Of a DNA stretch of 64,000 bases, positions 34,696-46,094 are shown piece after piece (position 1 is the first letter of the stretch; each line of letters opens with the position of its first letter). A model generated the notes under the pieces. It did no database searches, had not been told where the DNA came from, and saw nothing but the letters and a program-made list of their open reading frames with translations. The DNA comes from Mesorhizobium metallidurans STM 2683 (lineage in GTDB: Bacteria > Pseudomonadota > Alphaproteobacteria > Rhizobiales > Rhizobiaceae): assembly GCF_000350085.1 (NCBI RefSeq), contig NZ_CAUM01000011.1:1-64000 (forward strand), in the 5' to 3' direction. Both the position numbers and the translations under genes were made by a program.

Positions 34696-35697
34696 ATGCA
34701 ACTCAGTCTCGATCAGGCAACAGAACTGTGCCGGATGGCGGCGCTCGGCGCCGGCGCCAATGAGGAAGCGGCGCAGTCGCTTGCCGCCTCGATCGTTGCG
34801 GCCGAGGCGGAAGGGCTCGCCACGGTCGGGCTGACGCATTTCATCGACTATCTCGAAGCGCTGGAAGCCGGCCGCATCGACGGCAAGGCCGAGCCGGTCA
34901 TCACCAGGCCGGCGCTCGCGGTCTATCTCTCCGATGCGCGCGGCGGTCTCGCCCATACCGGCTTCGACCGGACGATCGACGATCTCGCCAAGGCGGCGCG
35001 CTTGTTTGGTGTGGCCATCTTTTCGCAGAAGAATTCCTATACGTGCGGCGCGCTCGGCTATTTCACCGGGCGCCTGGCTGCACTTGGGCTGGTGTCCTTC
35101 GCCGCGACCAACGGGCCGGCCGTGCTTGCCGGCTCGGGCTCGGTCAAGCCGGTCTACTGCACCAACCCGATGTCGTTTGCCGCACCCGCCGCCGACGGCG
35201 CGCCGCTGGTCATCGACCAGTCGTCGAGCGCCACAGCTTTCGTCAACATCCGCAAGGCGGCCGAGGACGGCAGACAAATTCCGGAAGGCTGGGCGCTGGA
35301 CGCCAGCGGCAACCCGACCACCGATCCCGCCGCCGCCATGAAAGGCGCCATGCTTGCCTTCGGCGGCCAGCGCGGCGCCAACATCGCGCTGATGGTCGAA
35401 GTGCTGGCGGCCGGCCTGTCGGGCGCCAATTGGTCGCTCGACGCGCCGTGGTTCAGCGGCGGGCCGGACAGTCCGGGAACCGGCCTCTTCGTGCTGGCCG
35501 TCGAACCGAAGCTGCTCGATCCCGATTTCGAAAAACGCATGAAGAACCAGCTCGACCGCTTGCGGCGGCGCTTCGGCGTGCATGTGCCCGGCCGCGCCCG
35601 GGCCGAAGCGGCGGAGAAGGCGGCGGCGCGCGGCATTACAGCGCCCAAGGCCGTGGTGCAGCGCATTTCGGAATTCGCCGCCCGCTATTCGTTCTGA
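34696..35697 (+). CDS. Ldh2-family NAD(P)-dependent oxidoreductase (malate/lactate dehydrogenase-like)
   Basis: A 333-aa enzyme of the non-Rossmann YlbC/malate-L-lactate dehydrogenase superfamily, which also includes delta1-piperideine-2-carboxylate/pyrroline-2-carboxylate reductases. Recognisable segments are the active-site histidine region (GLTHFIDYL near residue 48), NSYTCGALGYFTGRLA near 117 (many relatives have NSSHFG here), and ATNGPAVLAGSGSVKPVYCTNPMSFAAP near 135. It sits at the end of the basic amino-acid importer operon, so reduction of a cyclic imino acid or 2-oxo acid from arginine, ornithine or lysine catabolism is plausible, as inference. Confidence 0.8.
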   Translation: MQLSLDQATELCRMAALGAGANEEAAQSLAASIVAAEAEGLATVGLTHFIDYLEALEAGRIDGKAEPVITRPALAVYLSDARGGLAHTGFDRTIDDLAKAARLFGVAIFSQKNSYTCGALGYFTGRLAALGLVSFAATNGPAVLAGSGSVKPVYCTNPMSFAAPAADGAPLVIDQSSSATAFVNIRKAAEDGRQIPEGWALDASGNPTTDPAAAMKGAMLAFGGQRGANIALMVEVLAAGLSGANWSLDAPWFSGGPDSPGTGLFVLAVEPKLLDPDFEKRMKNQLDRLRRRFGVHVPGRARAEAAEKAAARGITAPKAVVQRISEFAARYSF

Positions 35698-36129
35698 CAG
35701 AACCAGCATTGGATGAATGACTGCCGGCTTTCCAGTCGGAACATCGCGACGCGCGACTTCTCCGCTCTTGCTGAACCTTTTCCCGGCCGACTGCGACAAA
35801 TCCGTGTCGAGGGCAAAACTAAATTCGTCCTGCGCTCGTTGCTTAAGGTGCGCGCTCGATCAGCCGCGGACGAGATCGGCGGCACCCGTGTCGATGCCAG
35901 GGCTGGGATGGGCGTACTTGCTTGACGCCCTCCTGATACCGTCTCAGGTCAGGCCGCTCCGTCGGCCCCTGGCTTTGCATGGATGTCGCCCGGAAAACCC
36001 CGCTTCGGCGGGGTTTTCTGCGTTTCAGTATCCAAAGCAGAAAACATGCTGTCTGCTGTCAACTTTTGTTCATTTGACATGGCCGGACCCGTCGGGCGTT
36101 TGCAAGGACCGTCAAAAAGAGGAGTCCCA
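35698..36129. other. Gene-poor stretch containing a strong hairpin
   Basis: No convincing protein-coding frame was found; a 70-codon frame at 35713 has no ribosome site or recognisable features. The only clear element is the intrinsic-terminator-like stem at 35994-36017. From about 36110 the sequence is the leader and ribosome site of the DoxX gene. Confidence 0.5.
35994..36017 (+). terminator. Intrinsic terminator with no adjacent gene
   Basis: AAAACCCCGC-TTCG-GCGGGGTTTT: ten-base-pair stem with a UUCG tetraloop and T-rich 3' side, able to act in either direction. The nearest upstream coding end is 300 bases away (35697), so it may end the importer operon message or a small RNA. Confidence 0.8.
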
Positions 36130-36582
36130 ATGTCTGCAACCACCGACAATTCCGGCAAAAGCCTTGTCATCCCAGCCCTTGGCGGCCTGTATTCGGCATT
36201 GCATGACGCCGGCGAAACACTGCTGCGCGTCGTGGCCGGCTTGTTCCTCGCCATCCACGGCTCGCAAAAGATCACCAACCCGTTCGGCGCGGCCGAGATG
36301 GTCGAGGGCCTCGGCTTTTACCCCGGCGCCTTCTGGTCGCTGCTGCTGGCCTGCACCGAGTTCTTCGGCGGCATCCTCATCGCCATTGGCTTGCTGACCC
36401 GCCCGGCGGCCTTTGCCGGGATGTTCGTGCTTCTGGTCACCGTCTGGTTCCACTGGGTCACCATGGGCCAGGGTTTTTTCGGCGCCGAAAAGTCGCTGCT
36501 GTGGGCGGCGATCCTGCTGTTCTTCGTCATCCGCGGCGGCAACCGCCATTCCGTCGACGCGCGCATCGGCAAGGCGTTCTGA
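36130..36582 (+). CDS. DoxX family membrane protein
   Basis: A 150-aa protein with four helices. The DoxX pattern is clear: LLRVVAGLFLAIHGSQKITNPFG near residue 28, then EFFGGILIAIGLLTRPAAFAGMFVLLV near 75 and FFGAEKSLLWAAILLFFVIRGGNRHSVD at the end. The ATG at 36130 is preceded by AGGAG. DoxX relatives act as quinone-linked or thiosulfate-related membrane subunits, and many have no defined role. It stands alone upstream of the NDUFA9-like gene. Confidence 0.87.
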   Translation: MSATTDNSGKSLVIPALGGLYSALHDAGETLLRVVAGLFLAIHGSQKITNPFGAAEMVEGLGFYPGAFWSLLLACTEFFGGILIAIGLLTRPAAFAGMFVLLVTVWFHWVTMGQGFFGAEKSLLWAAILLFFVIRGGNRHSVDARIGKAF

Positions 36583-36694
36583 ACCGGCTAAAGCAAGGAC
36601 ATCGGCGACGACACGCCACCCTTTGCCTTTGGCGCGAAACGGACTATGAAACGGCTTCAGCCAAGCCAATCTGGAAAGCGCGCCGGAGCCAGCC

Positions 36695-37669
36695 ATGACC
36701 GAAATCCTGCAGACCCCAAAGCTCGTCGTCGTGTTCGGCGGCTCAGGCTTTGTCGGCCGCCATGTCGTGCGGGCGCTGGCCAAGCGCGGCTACCGCATCA
36801 GGGTTGCCGTCCGCCGGCCCGATCTTGCCGGTCATCTGCAGCCGCTCGGCAATGTCGGCCAGATCCAGCCGGTGCAGGCCAATGTGCGCGTGCGCTGGTC
36901 GGTGGACCGCGCCGTGCAAGGCGCCGACCACGTCATCAACCTGGTCGCCATCTTGCATGAGAGCGGCCGGCAGAAATTCAGCTCCGTGCACGAGTTCGGC
37001 TCGCGCGCCGTCGCCGAAGCGGCGCGCGCCGTCGGCGCCGGCCTCACGCACATTTCGGCGCTTGGCGCTGATCTGAATTCGCAATCGGACTATGCACGCA
37101 CCAAGGCGCTCGGCGAGAAGGCGGTTCTGGAGACGATCGAGGATGCCGTCATCTTGCGACCGTCGATCAATTTCGGGCCGGAGGACGCCTTCTTCAACCG
37201 CTTCGCCAACATGGCGCAGCTTTCGCCGGTGCTGCCGCTGATCGGCGGCGGGCAGACCAAATTCCAGCCGGTCTATGTCGGCGACGTCGCCGAAGCGGTG
37301 GCGCGCTCGGTCGAGGGCAAGGTCAAGGGCGGCCAGATCTACGAACTCGGCGGGCCGCAGGTGCTGACCTTCAAGGAGTGCATGGAGGAAATGCTTGCCG
37401 TGATCGAGCGCAGGCGGCTTCTGGTGCCGGTGCCATGGTGGGTGGCGAATATGCAGGCATCGATCCTCGGTCTTTTGCCCAATCCGCTGCTGACCAAGGA
37501 TCAGGTGCTGCAGCTGCGCGAGCACAATATCGTCTCCGACAAGGCCGCCAAGGAGAACAGGACGCTGGCCGGCCTCGGCATCCAGCCGCAATCGATCGGA
37601 ACGATTCTGCCGAGCTACCTCTGGCGCTTCCGCGCCGCCGGCCAGTTCCAGCGCAAGTCCGCGGCTTAA
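36695..37669 (+). CDS. NDUFA9-like NAD-dependent epimerase/dehydratase family protein
   Basis: A 324-aa atypical SDR. The N-terminal dinucleotide motif is VVFGGSGFVGRHVVRAL (residues 11-27). The active-site tyrosine region is SDYARTKALGE near 130, and ILRPSINFGPEDAFFNRF follows near 150. It resembles alphaproteobacterial proteins related to the mitochondrial complex I accessory subunit NDUFA9. Its role in bacteria is not settled; a link to respiratory or quinone metabolism is possible. It is convergent with the P450 gene. Confidence 0.85.
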   Translation: MTEILQTPKLVVVFGGSGFVGRHVVRALAKRGYRIRVAVRRPDLAGHLQPLGNVGQIQPVQANVRVRWSVDRAVQGADHVINLVAILHESGRQKFSSVHEFGSRAVAEAARAVGAGLTHISALGADLNSQSDYARTKALGEKAVLETIEDAVILRPSINFGPEDAFFNRFANMAQLSPVLPLIGGGQTKFQPVYVGDVAEAVARSVEGKVKGGQIYELGGPQVLTFKECMEEMLAVIERRRLLVPVPWWVANMQASILGLLPNPLLTKDQVLQLREHNIVSDKAAKENRTLAGLGIQPQSIGTILPSYLWRFRAAGQFQRKSAA

Positions 37670-37689
37670 CGCGGGCTCAGTCGCTCTGC

Positions 37690-39063
37690 CTATGAACCGC
37701 GCCGCGTGACCTGCATCGGGAGGCCGCCCTGCGGCTGCGTCGTCAGTTTCTGCACAGGCCACGGCCTGGTCTCGGCCGTCGTGTCGAAACGGAAACGCGA
37801 CAGCATGATGGCCAGCGCGATGATCGCCTCCTGCATGGCGAAGCTGGCGCCGATGCACACACGCGGCCCGGCGCCGAACGGCAGATACTGGAAGCGGTCG
37901 ATCTTCTCGCGATTTCCCGGATGGAAGCGTTCCGGCATGAAGGCGTCGGGCCTGTCCCACAGCTTGCGATGGCGGTGGACGACCCACGGCATCACCAGCA
38001 CGGCGGCATGCCGCGGTATATAGAGGCCATTCCAGGTTTCGGGCTCGATCGGCTCGCGGTTGATCGACGGCGCCGGCGGATAGAGCCTCAGCGCCTCGTC
38101 GAAGGCGGCGCGGGTCAGCGGCATGGCGTCGAGCCATTTCGTCGGATCGGGTTCGCGTGCCAGCACCGCATCGACCTCACGCTCGATTTTCTCGCGCTCC
38201 CACGGCGCCTCGGCCAGGCAGTAGAGCGTCCAGCCGAGCGCGCGCGCCGTGGTCTCGTGGCCGGCGCCGATGAAGGTGATGATGTTGTCCTCGACCTCGG
38301 CGCGCGTCAGCCCGTCCGGACCTTCGGCACGCAGCAGAAGCGTAAGGAAATCCTGCGGCACCGTGTCCGGATCGCGCTTCAGCCTCTCTTCACGCATCTT
38401 GACGGTGTCGGTGACGATCTTGCGGAAATAGGCCATGGTCTTGCGGCCGCGGATACGGGTCAGGCGCGGCAGCCATTCGGGCGCCCGCAACAGGTCGAGC
38501 GGATCGACCCGGCCCATGGTCTCGAACAGGCGGTCGATCTCCTTGGCGAAACTGCCCGGCTCGCCTGATATCTCGCCGGAAAACAGCGTCTCGGCCAGGA
38601 TGTCGTAAGTGAGCAGCGTCATGTCATGGGCAATGTCGGACACACCGCCGTCCTCGTAGCGGGTGACGAACTCCAGCGTGCGCCTCAGCATCGGCTCGGC
38701 GAAGCCGAAGATGTGGCGCGGCGTGAACACCGGCGCCATCGCCTTGCGCGAGCGCTTCCACACCTCGCCCTCGGCGGTCAGCAGACCGTCGCGCAGGATC
38801 GGGCGCAAGATCAGCTGGCGCACAGTCGCCATCTTGTAGTTCTTCGCATTGTCGACCAAGACGTGGCGGATGAGGCCGGGATCGTTGGCGACGACCAATG
38901 GCCCGCCAACGCCGGTCACCGATATCCAGGGTTCGTTGTAGGTCGGCTCGCCCCACAGTTCGAGCGGATTGCGGTAGACGATGCGGATCATCTCCAGCGT
39001 CGAAGGCGGCGAGGTGCGCGGCTTCGGCGCCGGCGGGACGAAGGGGGCGGGCTGACTGTCCAT
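37690..39063 (-). CDS. Cytochrome P450
   Basis: A 457-aa soluble P450. The haem cysteine lies in FGAGPRVCIGASFA near residue 402, the I-helix oxygen-activation motif is GAGHETTARA near 272, the E-x-x-R pair is in EALRLYPPAP near 325, and PERFHP occurs near 380. There is no N-terminal membrane anchor. The general look is of the fatty-acid/terpene hydroxylase-like bacterial class B P450s. No ferredoxin or reductase gene is adjacent, so redox partners would be encoded elsewhere. Confidence 0.92.
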   Translation of the reverse strand: MDSQPAPFVPPAPKPRTSPPSTLEMIRIVYRNPLELWGEPTYNEPWISVTGVGGPLVVANDPGLIRHVLVDNAKNYKMATVRQLILRPILRDGLLTAEGEVWKRSRKAMAPVFTPRHIFGFAEPMLRRTLEFVTRYEDGGVSDIAHDMTLLTYDILAETLFSGEISGEPGSFAKEIDRLFETMGRVDPLDLLRAPEWLPRLTRIRGRKTMAYFRKIVTDTVKMREERLKRDPDTVPQDFLTLLLRAEGPDGLTRAEVEDNIITFIGAGHETTARALGWTLYCLAEAPWEREKIEREVDAVLAREPDPTKWLDAMPLTRAAFDEALRLYPPAPSINREPIEPETWNGLYIPRHAAVLVMPWVVHRHRKLWDRPDAFMPERFHPGNREKIDRFQYLPFGAGPRVCIGASFAMQEAIIALAIMLSRFRFDTTAETRPWPVQKLTTQPQGGLPMQVTRRGS

Positions 39064-39120
39064 GGCGTGCTCCGCTGGCGATCCTCAATGTAGCGACTGG
39101 CAAGGCGGGCGTCCATGTGA

Positions 39121-41787
<2,667 letters not shown>

Positions 41788-41801
41788 GGCGCGATCCGTT
41801 T

Positions 41802-43307
41802 CTACGCCTGCGGACTTGTCATCGACACCGCCTGGCTTGCCTCCAGCTTGCGGCCGAGATCGACCGCGTCGCGTAGCACGGCAAGATGCGAGCGCGGCGG
41901 AGTACCGGCGGGCGCGGCGACCTCCACGCCGGTCGCCTTCAGCGACCAGTAGAGCGTGTGCGTGAAGACGCGGCCACGCAAACCGCGCAACTCGACCTGG
42001 ATACTCTCCACGCCCGGACCGAAATTTTCCGCCATCGGTCCGGAGATCGGATCGCCTGTCAGCCAGCCATTGCCCCGGTCGAAGATATTGGTCCAGCGCG
42101 TCGCGGCAAACACTGCGCCATGATGCACCGCCCGCTGCCGCTTGCCTGACGGGCTGTGGCCTTCCTCATAAAGCATGGTGCCGGTCGCTCCTTCGCCGAC
42201 CGGAGGGCAGGCGGAGAACAGCCGCTCGGCAATGCCGCGCCTGAATTCGGCGAGATTGTAGGTCACCAGAAATTCGCTGTGGGTCAGCGGGCTGCCGAGC
42301 GTGACGAAATCGCTGATCTTCCACGGCATCGGATGGTCGGCACTCCTGATCCGGAGTTGCCTGTAGAGTTCCCATTGATCGCGCCGGAATCCGGAAAGGT
42401 CGTCCAATCTGTCGGGCCAGGCGGAGCCATCTGCCTTAAGCGTAGCCTTATCGATGGCGCGGATCGCCTTCAATCTCGCCTTGTCGCGGGCGGCTTCCAG
42501 CTTTCGCGGCCTGAAATCGGCCCACAAAATCTGCAGCAGATCATAGGCGATGACCGATCCGAGGCTGTGCGAGACCAGCACGATGCGGTCGTAGCTGTCG
42601 TCCGTCATCAGTTGCTTCAGCAGCGTCAGGCCACGTTCGCGGACAAGCGCCCGCTTCTCGACCGTCGCCGCTTCGGCACGCACATAGGCGGCGACATCGC
42701 CGAAGTAGGGCAGGCCGAACCGGTCCACGGCCCAGATGACCAACGATGCCAGGATGGTGACGACCATGCCGGTGGCCCAGGAGATGTAGCCCTGCCAGGC
42801 CGAGGCCGCGAGCGCGAAAGACGCTGCGAGGACGGCTATGACGGCCAAAAACGTGACGACATAGAGCCCGCGGGCGTCGCGCGGAATGTCGGCGGGTTTG
42901 CGCCAGAGCAGGTTTGTCACCCAGGCCGCAAGCCGGCCCCGCGTCGTGCCTTGCGTGATGTCGGCCCAATAAAGCTCATAGAAATCGGTACGGCGGCCAT
43001 CGACATCGTAAGGAGTGGTGATCCGGCGAAGCTCGTGCGAGTTCGTCCGGCTGTCGGGCGTGATCCAGCTCTGGTTGATCTTCTCGCCTAAGGGGTCGGC
43101 CGGATCGGCGACATGGGCATAGAACGGCGCGCGGGCGGGGTCATGGCTCCAGACAGCCTGGGCAAACGCTCTCAGCGTGTCCATGGGCCGCTGTTCACCC
43201 ATGCCATGCACGATGACCACCGCCTGGCTAAGCTTGCGCGGCGCCTTCGCGGAAGCCGGCGGGTTGGTGACCGGCGATGCGACAGGCTGAGAGTCGGGCA
43301 CCGGCAC
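41802..43307 (-). CDS. Membrane-associated alpha/beta-hydrolase-like protein
   Basis: A 501-aa protein. An N-terminal strand-loop AVVIVHGMGEQRPMDTL (residues 28-44) looks like a lipase oxyanion region, and the nucleophile elbow is VLVSHSLGSVIAYDLLQ near residue 243, where Ser is in the G/S-x-S-x-G context. Between them lie two transmembrane helices (about 145-195), so the hydrolase domain is split around a membrane anchor. I know of similar uncharacterised rhizobial proteins but no function. It ends 14 bases from the convergent gyrB. Confidence 0.7.
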   Translation of the reverse strand: MPVPDSQPVASPVTNPPASAKAPRKLSQAVVIVHGMGEQRPMDTLRAFAQAVWSHDPARAPFYAHVADPADPLGEKINQSWITPDSRTNSHELRRITTPYDVDGRRTDFYELYWADITQGTTRGRLAAWVTNLLWRKPADIPRDARGLYVVTFLAVIAVLAASFALAASAWQGYISWATGMVVTILASLVIWAVDRFGLPYFGDVAAYVRAEAATVEKRALVRERGLTLLKQLMTDDSYDRIVLVSHSLGSVIAYDLLQILWADFRPRKLEAARDKARLKAIRAIDKATLKADGSAWPDRLDDLSGFRRDQWELYRQLRIRSADHPMPWKISDFVTLGSPLTHSEFLVTYNLAEFRRGIAERLFSACPPVGEGATGTMLYEEGHSPSGKRQRAVHHGAVFAATRWTNIFDRGNGWLTGDPISGPMAENFGPGVESIQVELRGLRGRVFTHTLYWSLKATGVEVAAPAGTPPRSHLAVLRDAVDLGRKLEASQAVSMTSPQA

Positions 43308-43387
43308 CTCCGTCGGTGATGCTATCGACGAGAACTTGCCATCGTAGCTTCAAAACCGGCGGCAGGCCAAGAAAAAGCCCTGCTTCT

Positions 43388-43433
43388 TGAACTGACCCCC
43401 GAAAGTTGGACACAACCTTCGGGGGTCAGTTCA
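43388..43433. mobile_element. Collapsed insertion-sequence ends
   Basis: TGAACTGACCCCCGAA and its exact inverse TTCGGGGGTCAGTTCA enclose only 14 bases, AGTTGGACACAACC, itself a near-dyad. The outer sequence resembles the terminal inverted repeats of IS3-family elements. There is no room for a transposase, so this is either a deletion relic retaining the two ends or an end-to-end junction. Confidence 0.6.
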
Positions 43434-43497
43434 TCTCCGCCGGGCTTTTTCTTGAAGTGCGTCTCGTGCGATTCACGCACTTTAAGCCTTTGTTTTT

Positions 43498-43548
43498 ATG
43501 CATGTCGTTGCCACCAAAAACCGCTGCACACTTTTGGGCGGCATGCAT
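43498..43548. repeat. Dispersed rhizobial palindromic repeat, copy 1
   Basis: ATGCATG(TC)...(GG)CATGCAT with an interior rich in CCAAAAACCGCTGCACACTTTTGG pairings (two A/T-rich halves). A related copy lies at 58294-58342. This family is common in Mesorhizobium and relatives, from memory. Confidence 0.7.
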
Positions 43549-43568
43549 TGGACCGATTGGATTTGCTT

Positions 43569-43703
43569 CCAGATCAGTGGTCCATGGCCTTGACGATCTC
43601 TTCCGTCATTTTCTTGGCGTCGCCGAGCAGCATCATGGTGCCGTCCTTGTAGAACAGCGTATGTCGATGCCGACATAGCCGGAGCCGAGCGAGCGCTTGA
43701 CGC
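43569..43703 (-). pseudogene. Decayed duplicate of the pntB 3' end
   Basis: About 135 bases align with the 3' end of the intact pntB at 46091-46226, including bases beyond the stop codon. The minus-strand frame still encodes TLFYKDGTMMLLGDAKKMT and the terminal KAMDH, but a one-base deletion near 43662 breaks it relative to pntB, and upstream similarity ends at once. Scattered substitutions, mostly silent, show it is not a recent copy. With the intact gene it makes a direct repeat around the 2.4-kb LysR/oxidoreductase segment. Confidence 0.85.
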
Positions 43704-43776
43704 ACGGGGCGGACAGGCGCGCCCCGCGAAAAAGGCGACGGCATCGAAGCAGCCATAGAGAGAGGGGATTCGGGGC

Positions 43777-44070
43777 TCAGGCGGGTGCGAAAAGATCCGC
43801 GAAGCCCACAAACGGCTTGAGCGGGCAATACCGCACGTCAAGCAACGCCTGATCCACATAGGGCAAGGACTCGACGAAGCTCTTGACCTCGTCCATCGTG
43901 CTCGTCTCCATCTCCAGTACCGCGCCGCCTCCTTCCTGCAACCCATGGATCGCACGCACGGAACCGGTCGCGATGCCCGTCCACGCAGCCAGAAGCTCTG
44001 CCCGGTGAAGCCTCGCCAGGTCGTCCGTGGCGGCACCTGGCCGCCTGGTCAATATCACGACGGTCTTCAC
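43777..44070 (-). CDS. Hypothetical protein, dimeric alpha-beta-barrel-like
   Basis: A 97-residue protein starting at a GTG (44070) with GGAG seven bases upstream; the product begins MKTVVILTRRPGA. The strand-helix pattern, short length and the closing ALLDVRYCPLKPF resemble ferredoxin-like alpha-beta-barrel proteins (YCII, muconolactone isomerase or EthD relatives), though no family is certain. Its start is one base after the stop of the flavodoxin-like oxidoreductase, so the two are cotranscribed. It may process the same small aromatic or quinone substrate (inference). Confidence 0.65.
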   Translation of the reverse strand: MKTVVILTRRPGAATDDLARLHRAELLAAWTGIATGSVRAIHGLQEGGGAVLEMETSTMDEVKSFVESLPYVDQALLDVRYCPLKPFVGFADLFAPA

Positions 44071-44071
44071 A

Positions 44072-44902
44072 TCACGCTCCAATATCAATAGGTTGAAGGG
44101 CCGTCTCAGCGGATCGCGGGGCAAGTTGCCTGCCCGCGATATGCGCTAGCAATCCGCTTTGACCTACGGCAACATGACTGGCTAGGACGTGGGCGTCCGG
44201 ATAATCCCCGCCATTTTGCGACCGGAAGGGAATGAGCGCGTCCTCGAAAAGACCTTCGAGACGAAGACGCCAACCTTCCTCCGCCGCTGTCACTCCTTCC
44301 GCCGTGATGCTTCCGGTTCCATAGACGGCATGGGTGGGCAGCACGCCCATGCCGGGGAAGAACAGCGTGCCGTGGGTGATGGGAAAGAGCAACTGCTCGA
44401 GCGGCCCGTTGATGCCTCGCGGCGAATAGTCTTTCTCCGGACCGCCGACCATCACGGACAACATTGCCCGCTTGCCCTTGAGGGCACCATCGCCGTAGCG
44501 ATACTTGTTGCCGGCGCCCTTGAAGCCATACGCTAGGCCGTATGCAAAGACGCGGTCGACCCAGCCCTTGAGGATCGCCGGCATGCCGAACCACCAAAGC
44601 GGAAACTGCAGTATCACGGCGTCAGCGGCGCTGATTTTTTCCTGTTCGGCTTCGACATCCGCGGTCTGCAGCCCGTTGCCGTAGGCATGCTCGGACTCGG
44701 CAATGAACCCAAGCCGGCTCGGGTCGAGGCGGGACTGAAAGTCATGCTCATCGAACGTGGCCTTCCAGTTCATGCCGTACAGGTTCGACAGCAGGACTTT
44801 GTGCCCTTGCCCCTCAAGCGCCTCGACACCGACATTGACGAGGTGGCGGGTCAGCGATGTGGGTTCAGGTTGTGCATAAACGATCAGAACGGTCTTCTTC
44901 AT
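44072..44902 (-). CDS. NAD(P)H-dependent flavodoxin-like oxidoreductase (quinone reductase family)
   Basis: A 276-aa FMN/FAD protein of the NQO1/KefF type. The phosphate-binding loop follows the first strand (KTVLIVYAQPEPTSLTRHL), the central motif is AVILQFPLWWFGMPAILKGWVDRVFAYGLAYG near residue 85, and the flavin-binding turn MLSVMVGGPEKDYSPRGINGP follows near 145. The start at ATG 44902 has GGAG nine bases upstream; an in-frame ATG lies five codons earlier. It is divergent from a LysR gene, the classic arrangement for regulated quinone or nitroaromatic reductases. Confidence 0.85.
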   Translation of the reverse strand: MKKTVLIVYAQPEPTSLTRHLVNVGVEALEGQGHKVLLSNLYGMNWKATFDEHDFQSRLDPSRLGFIAESEHAYGNGLQTADVEAEQEKISAADAVILQFPLWWFGMPAILKGWVDRVFAYGLAYGFKGAGNKYRYGDGALKGKRAMLSVMVGGPEKDYSPRGINGPLEQLLFPITHGTLFFPGMGVLPTHAVYGTGSITAEGVTAAEEGWRLRLEGLFEDALIPFRSQNGGDYPDAHVLASHVAVGQSGLLAHIAGRQLAPRSAETALQPIDIGA

Positions 44903-45071
44903 GATTTCATTCTCCATTTGAGACCGCCGGGATGAAAGGAGCCGTTTCGTGCACTCCTGCCTAATGCAGCCGGAGCGCCCAACCGGGTCGCCTTTTACTC
45001 TTGGCCCATGGAGTTTCCGTTGCCCTGAGCTATATTGGAAATCGCAAGAATATTTGGCTACCATCCAAATT

Positions 45072-46016
45072 ATGGATAGCAAACGCCTCGACCTGAACCT
45101 GCTGATCACCCTGGAAGCGTTGCTGGTAGAGCAGAACGTGACCAAGGCGGCCGCGCGCCTGCACCTCAGTCAACCGGCGGTCAGTGCCCAGCTCAATCGC
45201 CTTAGGCATGTGTTCGATGACCCGCTGCTCATTCCCGTGCAGCGCGGGATGACGCCGACCGCCAAGGCAGTCGAACTGCTCGACCCATTGCGCCATGCCC
45301 TTGATCAAGTTCGCTCGACTGTCGCCACCAACCGAAACTTCGACCCATCAAGGGCCAGGTTGACGGTCACCATCGCCTGCACCGACTATCTGCAGGCGGC
45401 GATCGTCAGACCGCTTGTCATGAAACTCAGGGCGAGTGCGCCCGGGGTGCGTGTGGCGATGCGCAATCTTGATTTGCCGCAACTGGAAGCACAGATGGGG
45501 CGCGGCGATGTCGACCTGGCGCTCATGACGCCGCAAGCCGCGCCGCCAAGTCTTCGCACGAGACACCTGTTCGACGAGCGCTATGTGCTTATCGGCCGTC
45601 GCGACCATCCGCAGCTGCAGGACCGGATCACGGTCAAGGAATATGCTCGATTGGAGCATGTGATCGTGTCCCTGATCGGAGGTGACTTCATCACCCCGGT
45701 TGACACCGCCATGGCTGCGCTTGGACACAGTCGCAATGTGGTGCTGTCGGCGGCTTCATTCCTGTTCGTTCCCGAGATCGTGGCCCAGTCCGACTTCGTG
45801 GCCCTGGTCCCGGAACAGCTGGTCCACGACCGGGCCGACAAGCTGAAACTGATCGACTGTCCGTTTCCCGTGGAAGGGTTCGCGGTGGGCATGGTGTGGC
45901 ACGAGCGCGGTCACGGACATAGCGGCCAACGCTGGATCCGGGAGGCTATTGTCTCGATGATCAACGCTTGGACCAGCGAGCGCGGCAGTGTTGCCGCGAA
46001 AGCTGACCGCCGGTGA
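45072..46016 (+). CDS. LysR-family transcriptional regulator
   Basis: A 314-aa regulator. The N-terminal helix-turn-helix is LITLEALLVEQNVTKAAARLHLSQPAVSAQLNRLRHVFDDPLL (residues 11-53), followed by the type 2 periplasmic-like ligand domain (about 90-300). It resembles the NodD/NahR-like branch (LDLNLL start). The ATG at 45072 is used because upstream codons are noise. Divergent from the oxidoreductase gene with about 170 bases between; it probably activates that gene in response to an aromatic effector. Confidence 0.88.
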   Translation: MDSKRLDLNLLITLEALLVEQNVTKAAARLHLSQPAVSAQLNRLRHVFDDPLLIPVQRGMTPTAKAVELLDPLRHALDQVRSTVATNRNFDPSRARLTVTIACTDYLQAAIVRPLVMKLRASAPGVRVAMRNLDLPQLEAQMGRGDVDLALMTPQAAPPSLRTRHLFDERYVLIGRRDHPQLQDRITVKEYARLEHVIVSLIGGDFITPVDTAMAALGHSRNVVLSAASFLFVPEIVAQSDFVALVPEQLVHDRADKLKLIDCPFPVEGFAVGMVWHERGHGHSGQRWIREAIVSMINAWTSERGSVAAKADRR

Positions 46017-46094
46017 CGATGGAGGGGCCAATCGATTTCGTGAATTCCTCGACTGCATCCCTCATTGTGAGCCATGTTTGTCGGCCCATCCAGA

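Noticed and set aside
35713..35925. A 70-codon frame downstream of the Ldh2-family gene
   Set aside because: No ribosome site, no recognisable sequence pattern, and composition like random translation.
43574..43828. An intact small gene encoding a transhydrogenase-like peptide
   Set aside because: It matches only the last ~40 codons of pntB after a frameshift and is therefore a relic, not a gene.
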